DNA from: Sandaracinus amylolyticus
Lineage (GTDB): Bacteria > Myxococcota_A > Polyangia > Polyangiales > Sandaracinaceae
Direction: 5' to 3'
Length of the DNA: 64,000 bases
Assembly (NCBI RefSeq): GCF_000737325.1
Contig: NZ_CP011125.1
Coordinates: 4,960,001-5,024,000, forward strand
The position numbers were made by a program, and so were the translations under genes. Below the pieces are notes generated by a model. The model had not been told where the DNA came from. It saw only the letters and a list, made by a program, of their open reading frames with translations, and made no database searches. Shown one piece after another: positions 25,944 to 35,287 of this stretch. The first letter of the stretch is position 1, and every line of letters starts with the position of its first letter.

Positions 25944-27215
25944 TCAGCCCGCGACGTGCGGCGGGACGACGCGCTCGCCCGAGCCCTCTTCGCGCGCGAC
26001 GCCGTCGTCCTCGAGCTCGCCGCCTTCGAACAGCGTCTTGAGCCGCTGCGCGCTCACGCGGATGTCGTGCATCGCGCTCACGCGACGACGCCCCTCGACC
26101 GCCATCTCGTTCAGCCGCGGGATCGGCGTCGCGAGGCACTCGCGCAGCGCGGTCTCGAGCTGCTCGACGCTGCCCGCCGCGCAGAGCCATCCGCAGTCGC
26201 CGGGCGCGACGAGCTCGGGGATGCCCGCGACGTACGTGCTGATCACGGGACGCCCGAGCGCGAGCGCCTCCATGATCACGACCGGCAGTCCCTCCGCGAA
26301 GCTCGGCAGCACCATCGCGCGGCCGCCCTCGACCTCGCGGCGCACCACGTCTCCGCTCGCCCAGCCGGTGAAGCGCACGTTCTTCTCGATGCCGTGACGC
26401 GCGACCGCGGCCTTGATCTCCTCCTCGAGCTCGCCGCCGCCGACCAGCACGAGCTCGATCGGTGTGCCCGACTTCGCGACGCGCGCGACCGCCTCGACCA
26501 GGAGCGCCTGGCCCTTCTGCTCGTGCAGCCGACCGACGCACACGACGCGCGGCACGTCGGGCACCGGCGCCGGCTCCTTCGCGAGGAAGCTCGCGTCGAG
26601 CCCGCAGCGCACGACGTGCACCTTGCTCCACTCGGTCGAGGGAACGCGACGCCACAGCTGGCTGCGGCCGAAGCTCGAGATCGCGGCGACGAAGCGCGAC
26701 GCGCGGATCTTCTCGCCGAGCTTGATGGTCTCGGGCTTGTCGAACTCCTCGGGGCCGTGGACGGTGAACGAGAACGGCGGGCCGCCGAGCTCGCGCGCGA
26801 GCATCGCGACGGTCGCGGAGTTCGTGCCGAAGTGCGCGTGCACGTGCTCCACGCCGTGCTTCTCGAGCTGCTCGACGAGCACGCACGCCTCGGCGAGGTA
26901 CGCGCCGTGATAGAGCACGCCGCGATCGCTGTTGAGGCCGAGCTCGGTCGCGCGCTTCGCCGCCTTCGCGAGCTGCACGGGACGCGTGAGCGACCACCGC
27001 GCGAGCGCCTCCGCGAGGCCGCGCGCGCCGTGCTCGAGCAGCACGTGCGTCTTCTCGAGCTCCTTCTGGTCCTCGGGGTCCTTCAGGCCCGCGGGGTGGC
27101 GGCGCACGCTGAAGCGCACGACGTCGACACCGAGCTGCTCGAGCGCCTGGATCTCGCGGCGCACGAAGGTGTGGCTGATCGCGGGGTACTGGTTGATGAG
27201 GTAGGCGATCTTCAT
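25944..27215 (-). CDS. GT4-family glycosyltransferase
   Basis: A 423-residue GT-B enzyme. The N-terminal half ([21 protein letters not shown], then HVHAHFGTNSATVAML and FTVHGPEEF) is typical of GT4 transferases of the exopolysaccharide type. The C-terminal half has VVCVGRLHEQKGQ, LVLVGGGELEEEI and the E-x7-E motif in FAEGLPVVIMEALALG, which binds the nucleotide sugar. It is the last gene of a three-gene minus-strand set and overlaps the MobA-like gene by four bases. Donor and acceptor are unknown; a role in the same polysaccharide as the rml genes is likely. Confidence 0.87.
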   Translation of the reverse strand: MKIAYLINQYPAISHTFVRREIQALEQLGVDVVRFSVRRHPAGLKDPEDQKELEKTHVLLEHGARGLAEALARWSLTRPVQLAKAAKRATELGLNSDRGVLYHGAYLAEACVLVEQLEKHGVEHVHAHFGTNSATVAMLARELGGPPFSFTVHGPEEFDKPETIKLGEKIRASRFVAAISSFGRSQLWRRVPSTEWSKVHVVRCGLDASFLAKEPAPVPDVPRVVCVGRLHEQKGQALLVEAVARVAKSGTPIELVLVGGGELEEEIKAAVARHGIEKNVRFTGWASGDVVRREVEGGRAMVLPSFAEGLPVVIMEALALGRPVISTYVAGIPELVAPGDCGWLCAAGSVEQLETALRECLATPIPRLNEMAVEGRRRVSAMHDIRVSAQRLKTLFEGGELEDDGVAREEGSGERVVPPHVAG

Positions 27216-27778
27216 CCGAGGGAGCTCCGGCCGAGATGATCGAGGTCGTCGAGCACGCCGGGGTCGTCGACCTCGACGTCGAGCGCGGGGACGATCCCGA
27301 GTAACACGTCGCGCGCGCTGCGATCGAGCGGGGCCTCGCGCAGCGCGCGAATCGCGTCGCCCGCGATCGCGTACGGATGGCCGCGACGTCCTCCGAAGCG
27401 GGGACGCGCGACGAGCGCGCCCGCGTCGAGCGCGGCGATCAGCCCGCGCACCGTCGACGCGCGGACGCGCGGATGATCGATCAGCGACACGACCACGCGC
27501 TCGGCATCGCTCGCGGCGAGCGCGACCTGCAGCGAGGAGAGCATGCCGCGCGCGGGCGCGGGATTGCGGACCCACCGCACGCCCTCGGGCAGTGCGCGCG
27601 CGATGCGCGCGGCGTGGGGCTCGCCGAGCACGACGAGCACGCGCTCGACGCCCGCGTCGCGCTGGGCGCGCACGGCGCGCGCGATCCACGTCTCGCCGTC
27701 GAGCGTGTCGAGCGCCTTGACCCGCCCGGCGCGCGCGCTGCGTCCGGCGGCGAGCACGATGCCCGCGACGTCGCTCAC
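27212..27778 (-). CDS. MobA/MocA-like molybdenum cofactor nucleotidyltransferase
   Basis: A 188-residue NTP_transf_3 protein beginning [21 protein letters not shown], the nucleotide-binding loop of MobA/MocA enzymes. It also has [16 protein letters not shown] and [13 protein letters not shown], which match the MocA (CTP:molybdopterin cytidylyltransferase) branch that serves xanthine-oxidase-type enzymes. Its GTG start overlaps the end of the [2Fe-2S] subunit gene as GTGA, which supports that partnership. No molybdenum-binding large subunit is present in the window. Confidence 0.78.
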   Translation of the reverse strand: MSDVAGIVLAAGRSARAGRVKALDTLDGETWIARAVRAQRDAGVERVLVVLGEPHAARIARALPEGVRWVRNPAPARGMLSSLQVALAASDAERVVVSLIDHPRVRASTVRGLIAALDAGALVARPRFGGRRGHPYAIAGDAIRALREAPLDRSARDVLLGIVPALDVEVDDPGVLDDLDHLGRSSLG

Positions 27779-28245
27779 GCGTCCTCTCCTGCCGCGCGCG
27801 CGATCGCACGACGGATGCGCGCGTACGTGCCGCAGCGACACAGGTGGCCGCGCATCGCCTCGTCGATCGCGGCGCCGTCGGGCCGTGGGTTGCGCGCGAG
27901 GAGCGCCGCCGCGCCCATGATCTGGCCGGACTGGCAGTAGCCGCACTGCGGAACGTCCTCCGCGATCCACGCGCGCTGCACCGGGTGCGATCGATCGGGC
28001 GAGAGCCCTTCGATCGTCGTCACCGCGCGACCTGCGACCGAGGAGACCGGCGTCACGCACGAGCGCACCGCCTCGCCGTCGACGTGCACGGTGCACGCGC
28101 CGCACTGCGCGATCCCGCAGCCGTACTTCGTACCGGTGAGCGCGAGCACGTCGCGCAGCACCCAGAGGAGCGGCATGTCGTCCGGCGCGTCGACCTCGAG
28201 GTCCTCGCCGTTCACTCGCAGCCGCAGCATCCGAGCCCATCGCAT
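27775..28245 (-). CDS. [2Fe-2S] subunit of a molybdenum hydroxylase (CoxS/IorA-like)
   Basis: A 156-residue protein with the plant-ferredoxin-type cluster motif [21 protein letters not shown] and the C-terminal cluster motif [16 protein letters not shown] plus CRCGTY. Together these bind two [2Fe-2S] clusters, as in CO dehydrogenase, xanthine dehydrogenase and isoquinoline oxidoreductase small subunits. The ATG at 28245 was preferred because AGGGGA lies a few bases upstream. The catalytic large subunit is missing on both sides. It is followed by the MobA-like gene and a glycosyltransferase in a tightly overlapping set. Confidence 0.87.
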   Translation of the reverse strand: MRWARMLRLRVNGEDLEVDAPDDMPLLWVLRDVLALTGTKYGCGIAQCGACTVHVDGEAVRSCVTPVSSVAGRAVTTIEGLSPDRSHPVQRAWIAEDVPQCGYCQSGQIMGAAALLARNPRPDGAAIDEAMRGHLCRCGTYARIRRAIARAAGEDA

Positions 28246-28579
28246 ACGTTCCCCTCGCGCGGACCGCAAGCCAGCCCCATCCGATGCGAGCAAGCGCGAT
28301 TCGCCGACGTTGCGAGCCCGTCACGGGGTGTCGATGAATCCTCGTGTGAGGGCGGTGCGCGCGGGGATGTCGCGCGATTCGCCGAGGAGCGCTCGGAGGG
28401 TCGGGGGAACCGTGTCGCGTGCTGCGCTCACAGTGCGGGCGCACTCATTCGACCGATTGCGAAACGCAGCGGGGCGGGGCACCTTGGCGCTCGCCGCGTG
28501 AGGCGGGGGCCTCGCACGTTCGCGGCTTCAGCCCGCGAGCCAGCCACAGTTTTCGCGATTGACGGACGAGACCGAGACG
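28246..28579. other. Divergent intergenic region, 334 bp
   Basis: This gap separates the leftward [2Fe-2S] subunit gene from the rightward PKS gene and must hold the start signals of both. I see no coding sequence, strong hairpin array or named regulatory motif in it. A TTG at 28559 could extend the PKS by seven residues. Confidence 0.4.
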
Positions 28580-31500
28580 ATGTCGGACCAGACTTCCATC
28601 GAGGACCAGAACGTCGACGACGAGGGCGAGGTCGACGGGAACGCGATCGCGATCGTCGGCATGGCGGCGCGCGTGCCCGGTGCGCGCAGCGTCGACGAGT
28701 ACTGGCGGAACCTGAAGAACGGCGTCGAGTCGGTCCGTCGCTACACCGACGAAGAGCTGCTCGCGGCGGGCGAGTCCCCCGAGAACCTGCGCAAGAAGAA
28801 CTACGTGCGGGCGGGCGCGCCGCTCGACGACATGGAGATGTTCGACGGCGAGTTCTTCGGGTTCAGCCCGAAGGAGTCGGCGATCATGGATCCCCAGCAC
28901 CGCCAGTTCCTCGAGGCGGCCTGGGAGGCGATGGAGAACGCGGGCCATCCGCCCGAGAAGTTCGACGGTCCCGTCGGCGTGTGGAGCGGGTGCGGCCCCG
29001 GCTTCTACTTCGCGTTCAACCTCTGCACGAACCCCGAGCTGACGCGCGACGTCGGGCTCTTCCTGCTGCGCCACACCGGGAACGACAAGGACTTCCTCCC
29101 GACGCGCGTCTCGTATCTGCTGAACCTCCACGGGCCGAGCATCGCGGTGCAGACGGCGTGCTCGTCGTCGCTCACCGCGGTGCACCTCGCGGTGCAGTCG
29201 CTCCTCGCCCGCGAGGTCGACATGGCGCTCGCCGGCGGTGTCACCGTCGAGATGCCGCATCGGCGCGGCTACCTGTATCACGAGGGCGAGGTGCTCTCGC
29301 CCGACGGGCACTGCCACGCGTTCGATCATCGCGCGCAGGGCACCGTGTTCGGCAGCGGCACCGGCATCGTGGTGCTGCGCCGTCTCGACGACGCGCTCGC
29401 GGACGGCGATCACATCTACGCGGTCATCAAGGGCACCGCGGTCAACAACGACGGCTCGACGAAGGTCAACTACCTCGCGCCGAGCGTCGACGGACAGGCG
29501 CGCTGCATGGTCGAGGCGTACGGCCTGAGCGGCGTCTCGCCCGACACGATCGACTACATCGAGACCCACGGCACGGGCACGTACCTCGGTGATCCGATCG
29601 AGATCGCCGCGCTGACGCAGGCGTTCCGCAAGGAGACCAAGCGCGTCGGGTACTGCCGCATCGGCTCGGTGAAGTCGAACATCGGGCACCTCGACAACGC
29701 GGCCGGTGTCGCGAGCCTGATCAAGGCGTCGCTCGCGCTCTACCACCGGCAGATGCCGCCGAGCCTCAACTACGAGAAGCCGAACCCGACGATCGACTTC
29801 GCGACGAGCCCGTTCGTCGTGAACGATCGACTGACCGAGTGGAAGCGCGGCGATCACCCGCGGCGCGCGGCGGTCAACTCGCTCGGCGTCGGCGGCACGA
29901 ACGCGCACGCGGTGCTCGAGGAAGCGCCGGAGCAGAAGGCGTCGAGCGACGCGAAGCGCCCGTGGCAGCTGCTGACGATCAGCGGGCGCAACAACGCGGC
30001 GCTCGACGACAACGCGAAGCGGCTCGCCGCGTACCTCGAAGCATGCGGTTCCTCGGAGAAGGAGCCGCAGACGAAGCTCGCGGACATCGCGTGGACGCTG
30101 CACGTCGGTCGCCGCGAGTTCGACAAGCGCCGCGTCGTGGTCGCGCGCGATCACGCCGAGGCCGCGAAGCTGCTGCGCGAGAGCGACGCGCGGCGCGTGT
30201 TCGGCGACACCAAGGCGGACAAGCCGTCGATCGTGTTCCTGCTTCCAGGCGGCGGCGCGCAGTACGCGCGCATGGGCGCGGACCTCTACCACGCCGAGCC
30301 GGTGTTCAAGCAGCACGTCGATCGCGGGCTCGACCTGCTGAAGAGCAAGCACGGGATCGATCTGCGCCCGCTCCTCTTCTGCAAGCCCGAGGAGCTCGAG
30401 AAGGCCAACGCCGAGCTCGAGCCGATGCCGCACCAGCTGCCGGCGATCTTCATCGTGGAGCACGCGCTCGCGCAGCTCTGGAAGAGCTGGGGCGTGGAGC
30501 CCGCGGCGCTGCTCGGTCACTCGCTCGGCGAGAACACCGCGGCGTGCCTCGCGGGCGTGATGAGCTTCGAGGACTGCCTCGGCCTCGTCACGCTGCGCGG
30601 CAAGCTCTTCGCGAAGGTGCCCGGCGGCGCGATGACGAGCGTCGCGATGCGCCGCGAGGACCTCGAGCCGATCGTCGGCGGCGCGGTGGACATCGCGGTG
30701 ATCAACGTGCCCGACGTGACGGTCGTGTCGGGCCCGGTCGCGGCGATCGAGGCGCTCGAGGCGCAGCTCGCGGAGCGCGAGATCGAGCACAAGCGCCTCG
30801 CGATCCCGGTCGCGGCGCACTCGCGCATGCTCGAGCCGATCCTCGGCGAGTTCCGCGCGTACCTGAAGTCGATCAAGCTCAGCAAGCCGAAGACGCCGTT
30901 CCTCTCGAACCGCACCGGCACCTGGATCACCGACGCGCAGGCGACCGATCCCGAGTACTGGGTCTCGCACCTGCGCGGCTCGGTCGACTTCTCGAAGTGC
31001 CTCGCGACGCTGTTCGAGACGAAGGATCGCGTCGTCATCGAGGTCGGCCCCGGCCGCACGCTGAGCTCGCTCGCGAAGCAGCATCCGTCCGGCGGTCCGC
31101 AGACGCACGCGCTCGTCTCGCTGCGCCACAAGGACGAGGTCGTCGACGACGCGGCGTACTTCCTCACGCAGCTCGGCCGCGTGTGGGCCGCGGGCGGGAC
31201 GTTCGACTGGGATCGCCTCTGGGCGGGCGAGACGCGCAAGCGCGTGCCGCTGCCGACCTACGCGTTCCAGCGCCAGTACTTCTTCATCCAGCCCGGCAAG
31301 GTGCAGGTCCTCGAGGAGGACGTGCGCGACCTGCCGAAGCTCGAGGACGTGAGCGAGTGGGGCTGGCGCCCGGTGTGGCGTCCCTCGCTCGTCCAGCCGC
31401 CGGAGTCGACGAAGCCGCAGACGTGGCTGGTCTTCATGGACTCGGCAGGGCTCGGCAAGCGGCTGCGCGAGCGGCTCGCGTCGCACGGGCACACCGTGAT

Positions 31501-34500
31501 CTCGGTGTGGGAGGGCGATGCGTACGTGCGTCGCAGCGACACCGAGTACGCGATCGCGCCCGAGCGCGGGCGCGAGGGCTACGTCGCGCTGCTCCAGGAC
31601 CTGATCAAGAGCGGGCACGCGCCGTCGCGCATCGCGCACCTGTGGATGGTCACCGCGGACGAGTCGTTCCGCCCGGGCTCGAGCTTCTTCCATCGCAACC
31701 AGGAGCGCGGCTTCTACTCGCTGCTCTTCCTCGCGCAGGCGATGCAGGAAGAGGCGCTCGCCACGCCGATCCACATCACGATCGTCGGCAACGGGCTCGC
31801 GCAGGTGGAGCACGAGGCGCTGCCCTACCCCGAGAAGTCGACGCTGCTCGGCCCGGTGAAGGTCATCCCGCGCGAGATGCCGGGCGTGACGTGCAGCGCG
31901 ATCGATCTGCGCCTGCCCGAGACGAGCGCGAGGCTCTTCGGCGGCAACCTGTTCAACGCGCTCATCGATCCCTTCGCCGGTCGCAAGGCGGCGCAGGAGG
32001 AGCTCGACGACCTCGCGAAGCGGCTCGAGGCCGAGGTGCTCGCGCCCGCGCGCAACGCGGTGATCGCGCTGCGCGGCGCGGTGCGCTTCGAGGAGGCGGT
32101 CGAGCAGCAGAAGCTGCCCGCGATCGAGCGCACGACGTCCGCGCAGCACGCGCGCGTGAAGGACGGCGCGGTCGTGCTGATCACGGGCGGCCTCGGCGGG
32201 CTGGGTCTGCTCTTCGCGGAGCACCTCGCGTCGACGCGCCGCGCGAAGCTGATCCTCGTCGGCCGCACCGAGCTGCCGGAGCGCGAGCAGTGGGACGCGC
32301 ACCTCCGCGCGTTCGGCCCCGAGGACAAGACGAGCCAGCGCATCCAGAAGGTGCGCGCGCTCGAGCGCATCGGCGCCGAGGTGATGGTCGCGGCGGCCGA
32401 CGTGACGATCGAGAGCGAGATGCGCGACGTGGTGCGCCGCGCCGAGCAGAAGTTCGGTCGCATCGACGGCGTGCTGCACACCGCGGGCGTCGTGCGCGAC
32501 GCGCTGATCTCGCAGAAGACGCAGGGCGAGTGCGAGGACGTCTTCACGCCGAAGATCCACGGCACGCTCGTCCTCGATCGCGTGCTGTCGGGCAGGCCGC
32601 TCGACTTCTTCGTGCTCTTCTCGTCGACGTCGAGCGTGATCGGCGCGGCGGGCCAGGTGGACTACGTCGCGGCGAACGCGTTCCTCAACGCCTTCGCGCA
32701 GAGCCGTCGCGAGCGCGGGCTGCCCGCGACCGCGATCGCGTGGGGCATCTGGAACGACGTCGGCATGGCGCACGAGGCGATGACCTCGAAGTCGCGCGGC
32801 TCGTCGATCGAGATCGTGGGCGAGGCGGGGCAGCCGATGCTCGACGCGATCGCGCGCGAGAGCGGCGCGACGCGCCGCGAGACGCTGGTCGCGCGATGGC
32901 ACCACGCGACGTGCTGGTTCCTGGACGAGCACCGCACGGCCGCGGGCCACGCGCTCATCCCCGGCACCGGCTACCTCGAGCTCGCGCGCGAGGCGCTCGC
33001 GGCGCTCGGCGCTGCGCCGACCGGAGGCATGAGCGCGTTCGAGATCCAGGATCTCTTCTTCATCCGTCCGCTCGCGGTCGGCGAGGACGAGGCGAAGGAA
33101 GTGCGCGTGCGCCTCGAGCCGACGCAGGCCGGGTACACGATGGAGGTGCGCAGCCGCATCGAGCTCGACGGCAGGGTCGGCTGGGAGCTGCACGCGCAGG
33201 CGAGCCTCTCGCTCGCGCAGCTGAGCGAGCCGCGCAAGGTGCCCGTCGAGTCCATCGAGGCGCGCTGTGATCTGCGCCGCCAGGCGGACATCGCGGGCAT
33301 CAAGACGCCGCAGGAGCAGTTTCTGCGCTTCGGGCCGCGCTGGCGCGTCCTGCACGAGGTGCGCTGGGGACGCGGCGAGGCGATCGCCGACCTCGCGCTC
33401 GATCCGCGCTTCGAGGCCGAGGTCGGCGAGTACCAGCTGCACCCGGCGCTGCTCGATCTCGCGACCGGCTACGCGATGGATCTCATCCCCGGCTACGACG
33501 CGAAGACGCTCTGGGTCCCGCTCTCGTACGAGAGCGTGAAGGTCCACGCGCCGCTCGGGTCGCGCATCCGGAGCTGGGTGCGCTACACGGGCGAGGGCAA
33601 GCCGGGCGCGGACCTCGCGAGCTTCGACGTCGTCCTCTGCGACCCGCAGGGCAACACGCTCGTCGAGGTGAAGGGCTTCTCGATCAAGCGCACGACGGGC
33701 ACCGGCGAGTTCGCGCTCGCGGCGCGTCCCTCGCCGAGCGAGGTCGAGCTCGAGAAGGGGGCGGATCGCGAGCTCTCGCCCGCGGAGCAGCAGCTCGCGC
33801 GCAACCTCGAGCGCGGCATCCTCCCGCACGAGGGCGCGGCCGCGTTCGAGCGCGTGATGGAGGGCCTCTCGCAGCCGCGCGTCGTCGTCTCGTCGATGCA
33901 CCTCGAGAAGCTCGTGAAGCAGGCGGACCTCGCCGCGACCGAGACGAAGGCGGAGAGCGGCGGGACCAAGTTCGCGCGCCCCAACCTCGACACCGAGTAC
34001 GTCGAGGCGCGCGACGACATCGAGCGCACGCTCGTCGGCTACTTCCAGGATCTGCTCGGCGTCGAGATGGTCGGCGTGCGCGACAGCTTCTTCGATCTCG
34101 GCGGGCACTCGCTGATCGCGGTGCGCCTCTTCGCGAAGATCAAGAAGACGTTCAGCGTCGACTTCCCGATCTCGGTGCTCTTCGAGGCGCCGTCGATCGA
34201 GCGCATCGCGGACCGCATCCGCGAGCGCGTCGCGCCGAGCACGCCCGAGGCGAGCACCACCACGCCGGGCGGCGTGTCCGCGCCGCGCGAGGAGAAGCCG
34301 AAGACGCGCTACACGCACCTCGTCGCGATGCACCCCGGAGGGCGCGACGAGGACAAGACGAAGACGCCGTTCTTCATCGTCGCCGGCATGTTCGGCAACG
34401 TGCTGAACCTGCGCCACCTCGCGCACCTCATCGGCACCGATCGCCGCTTCTACGGCCTCCAGGCGCTCGGCCTCTACGGCGACAGCAAGCCGCACGAGAC

Positions 34501-35287
34501 GTTCGAGGAGATGGCCCACGCGTACCTCACCGAGATGCGCACGGTGCAGCCGCACGGGCCGTACATGATCGGCGGCTTCTCGGGCGGCGGCATCACCGCG
34601 TACGAGATGGCGCACCAGCTCCGCAAGGCGGGCGAGGAGGTCTCGCTCCTCTTGCTGCTCGACACGCCGCTGCCGCTCCGCTCGCCGCTCTCGGCGAAGG
34701 ACCGCGCCGCGATCCAGCTCGTCGAGCTCAAGCAGAAGGGCCCCGCGTACGTCGCGGAGTGGGCGCAGCGGCGCCTCGAGTGGGAAGCGACGAAGCTGCG
34801 CAAGCGCTTCGAGGAGCCCGAGGGCGACACGCGCTCCGACGAGTTCCGCAGCGAGATCATCGGGCAGGCGTTCCGCGATGCGCTGCCGCGCTACGTGATG
34901 CGGCAGTACACCGGCAAGGTGACGCTCTTCCGCCCGGCGCCGCACCCGCAGTGGGTGCTCGGCGACGGCGTGATGGTCGACAAGGACCGCCACTACATCC
35001 TCGCCGACAACGGCTGGACGCCGTGGGTCTCGCAGCTCGAGATCCACGAGGTGCCCGGCGATCACGACTCGATGGTGCTCGAGCCGAACGTGCGCGTGCT
35101 CGCGCGCCGCCTGCGCAAGTGCATCGAGGCGGTCGAGCGCACGCCGCGCCTCACGAGCGGCCGCGCGAACGGCGAGACGCATCGCGACGACGCATCGGGC
35201 ACGCGTCCGAGCCCGGCGCGCATCGCGATGCGCGAGGCGCTCGAACAGCCGGCGCTGGCCGACGCGGCCGCGGGCGCGGAGGAGTGA
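28580..35287 (+). CDS. Single-module type I PKS with C-terminal thioesterase
   Basis: The 2235-residue enzyme has, in order, KS, AT, KR, DH, ACP and TE. KS (about 20-450) has the catalytic Cys194 (TACSSS), ETHGTGT and KSNIGH. AT (about 555-860) has GHSLGE (Ser648); the specificity position reads VAAHS, neither classic HAFH nor YASH. KR (about 1195-1400) has GGLGGLG and the VDYVAANAF active site. A DH-like domain (about 1440-1710) has His1451 in EHRTAAGHALIPG. ACP carries LGGHSL (Ser1844). TE carries GFSGGG (Ser2001), LLLLDTP and PGDHDSM. There is no ER. A placement of DH after KR is unusual. The stop overlaps the GT2 gene ATG, so PKS and glycosyltransferase are coupled. Confidence 0.9.
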   Translation: MSDQTSIEDQNVDDEGEVDGNAIAIVGMAARVPGARSVDEYWRNLKNGVESVRRYTDEELLAAGESPENLRKKNYVRAGAPLDDMEMFDGEFFGFSPKESAIMDPQHRQFLEAAWEAMENAGHPPEKFDGPVGVWSGCGPGFYFAFNLCTNPELTRDVGLFLLRHTGNDKDFLPTRVSYLLNLHGPSIAVQTACSSSLTAVHLAVQSLLAREVDMALAGGVTVEMPHRRGYLYHEGEVLSPDGHCHAFDHRAQGTVFGSGTGIVVLRRLDDALADGDHIYAVIKGTAVNNDGSTKVNYLAPSVDGQARCMVEAYGLSGVSPDTIDYIETHGTGTYLGDPIEIAALTQAFRKETKRVGYCRIGSVKSNIGHLDNAAGVASLIKASLALYHRQMPPSLNYEKPNPTIDFATSPFVVNDRLTEWKRGDHPRRAAVNSLGVGGTNAHAVLEEAPEQKASSDAKRPWQLLTISGRNNAALDDNAKRLAAYLEACGSSEKEPQTKLADIAWTLHVGRREFDKRRVVVARDHAEAAKLLRESDARRVFGDTKADKPSIVFLLPGGGAQYARMGADLYHAEPVFKQHVDRGLDLLKSKHGIDLRPLLFCKPEELEKANAELEPMPHQLPAIFIVEHALAQLWKSWGVEPAALLGHSLGENTAACLAGVMSFEDCLGLVTLRGKLFAKVPGGAMTSVAMRREDLEPIVGGAVDIAVINVPDVTVVSGPVAAIEALEAQLAEREIEHKRLAIPVAAHSRMLEPILGEFRAYLKSIKLSKPKTPFLSNRTGTWITDAQATDPEYWVSHLRGSVDFSKCLATLFETKDRVVIEVGPGRTLSSLAKQHPSGGPQTHALVSLRHKDEVVDDAAYFLTQLGRVWAAGGTFDWDRLWAGETRKRVPLPTYAFQRQYFFIQPGKVQVLEEDVRDLPKLEDVSEWGWRPVWRPSLVQPPESTKPQTWLVFMDSAGLGKRLRERLASHGHTVISVWEGDAYVRRSDTEYAIAPERGREGYVALLQDLIKSGHAPSRIAHLWMVTADESFRPGSSFFHRNQERGFYSLLFLAQAMQEEALATPIHITIVGNGLAQVEHEALPYPEKSTLLGPVKVIPREMPGVTCSAIDLRLPETSARLFGGNLFNALIDPFAGRKAAQEELDDLAKRLEAEVLAPARNAVIALRGAVRFEEAVEQQKLPAIERTTSAQHARVKDGAVVLITGGLGGLGLLFAEHLASTRRAKLILVGRTELPEREQWDAHLRAFGPEDKTSQRIQKVRALERIGAEVMVAAADVTIESEMRDVVRRAEQKFGRIDGVLHTAGVVRDALISQKTQGECEDVFTPKIHGTLVLDRVLSGRPLDFFVLFSSTSSVIGAAGQVDYVAANAFLNAFAQSRRERGLPATAIAWGIWNDVGMAHEAMTSKSRGSSIEIVGEAGQPMLDAIARESGATRRETLVARWHHATCWFLDEHRTAAGHALIPGTGYLELAREALAALGAAPTGGMSAFEIQDLFFIRPLAVGEDEAKEVRVRLEPTQAGYTMEVRSRIELDGRVGWELHAQASLSLAQLSEPRKVPVESIEARCDLRRQADIAGIKTPQEQFLRFGPRWRVLHEVRWGRGEAIADLALDPRFEAEVGEYQLHPALLDLATGYAMDLIPGYDAKTLWVPLSYESVKVHAPLGSRIRSWVRYTGEGKPGADLASFDVVLCDPQGNTLVEVKGFSIKRTTGTGEFALAARPSPSEVELEKGADRELSPAEQQLARNLERGILPHEGAAAFERVMEGLSQPRVVVSSMHLEKLVKQADLAATETKAESGGTKFARPNLDTEYVEARDDIERTLVGYFQDLLGVEMVGVRDSFFDLGGHSLIAVRLFAKIKKTFSVDFPISVLFEAPSIERIADRIRERVAPSTPEASTTTPGGVSAPREEKPKTRYTHLVAMHPGGRDEDKTKTPFFIVAGMFGNVLNLRHLAHLIGTDRRFYGLQALGLYGDSKPHETFEEMAHAYLTEMRTVQPHGPYMIGGFSGGGITAYEMAHQLRKAGEEVSLLLLLDTPLPLRSPLSAKDRAAIQLVELKQKGPAYVAEWAQRRLEWEATKLRKRFEEPEGDTRSDEFRSEIIGQAFRDALPRYVMRQYTGKVTLFRPAPHPQWVLGDGVMVDKDRHYILADNGWTPWVSQLEIHEVPGDHDSMVLEPNVRVLARRLRKCIEAVERTPRLTSGRANGETHRDDASGTRPSPARIAMREALEQPALADAAAGAEE

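Noticed and set aside
28559-28579. Upstream TTG start for the PKS
   Set aside because: It adds only seven residues ahead of the ATG at 28580 and has no better ribosome binding site. It cannot be excluded but was not preferred.
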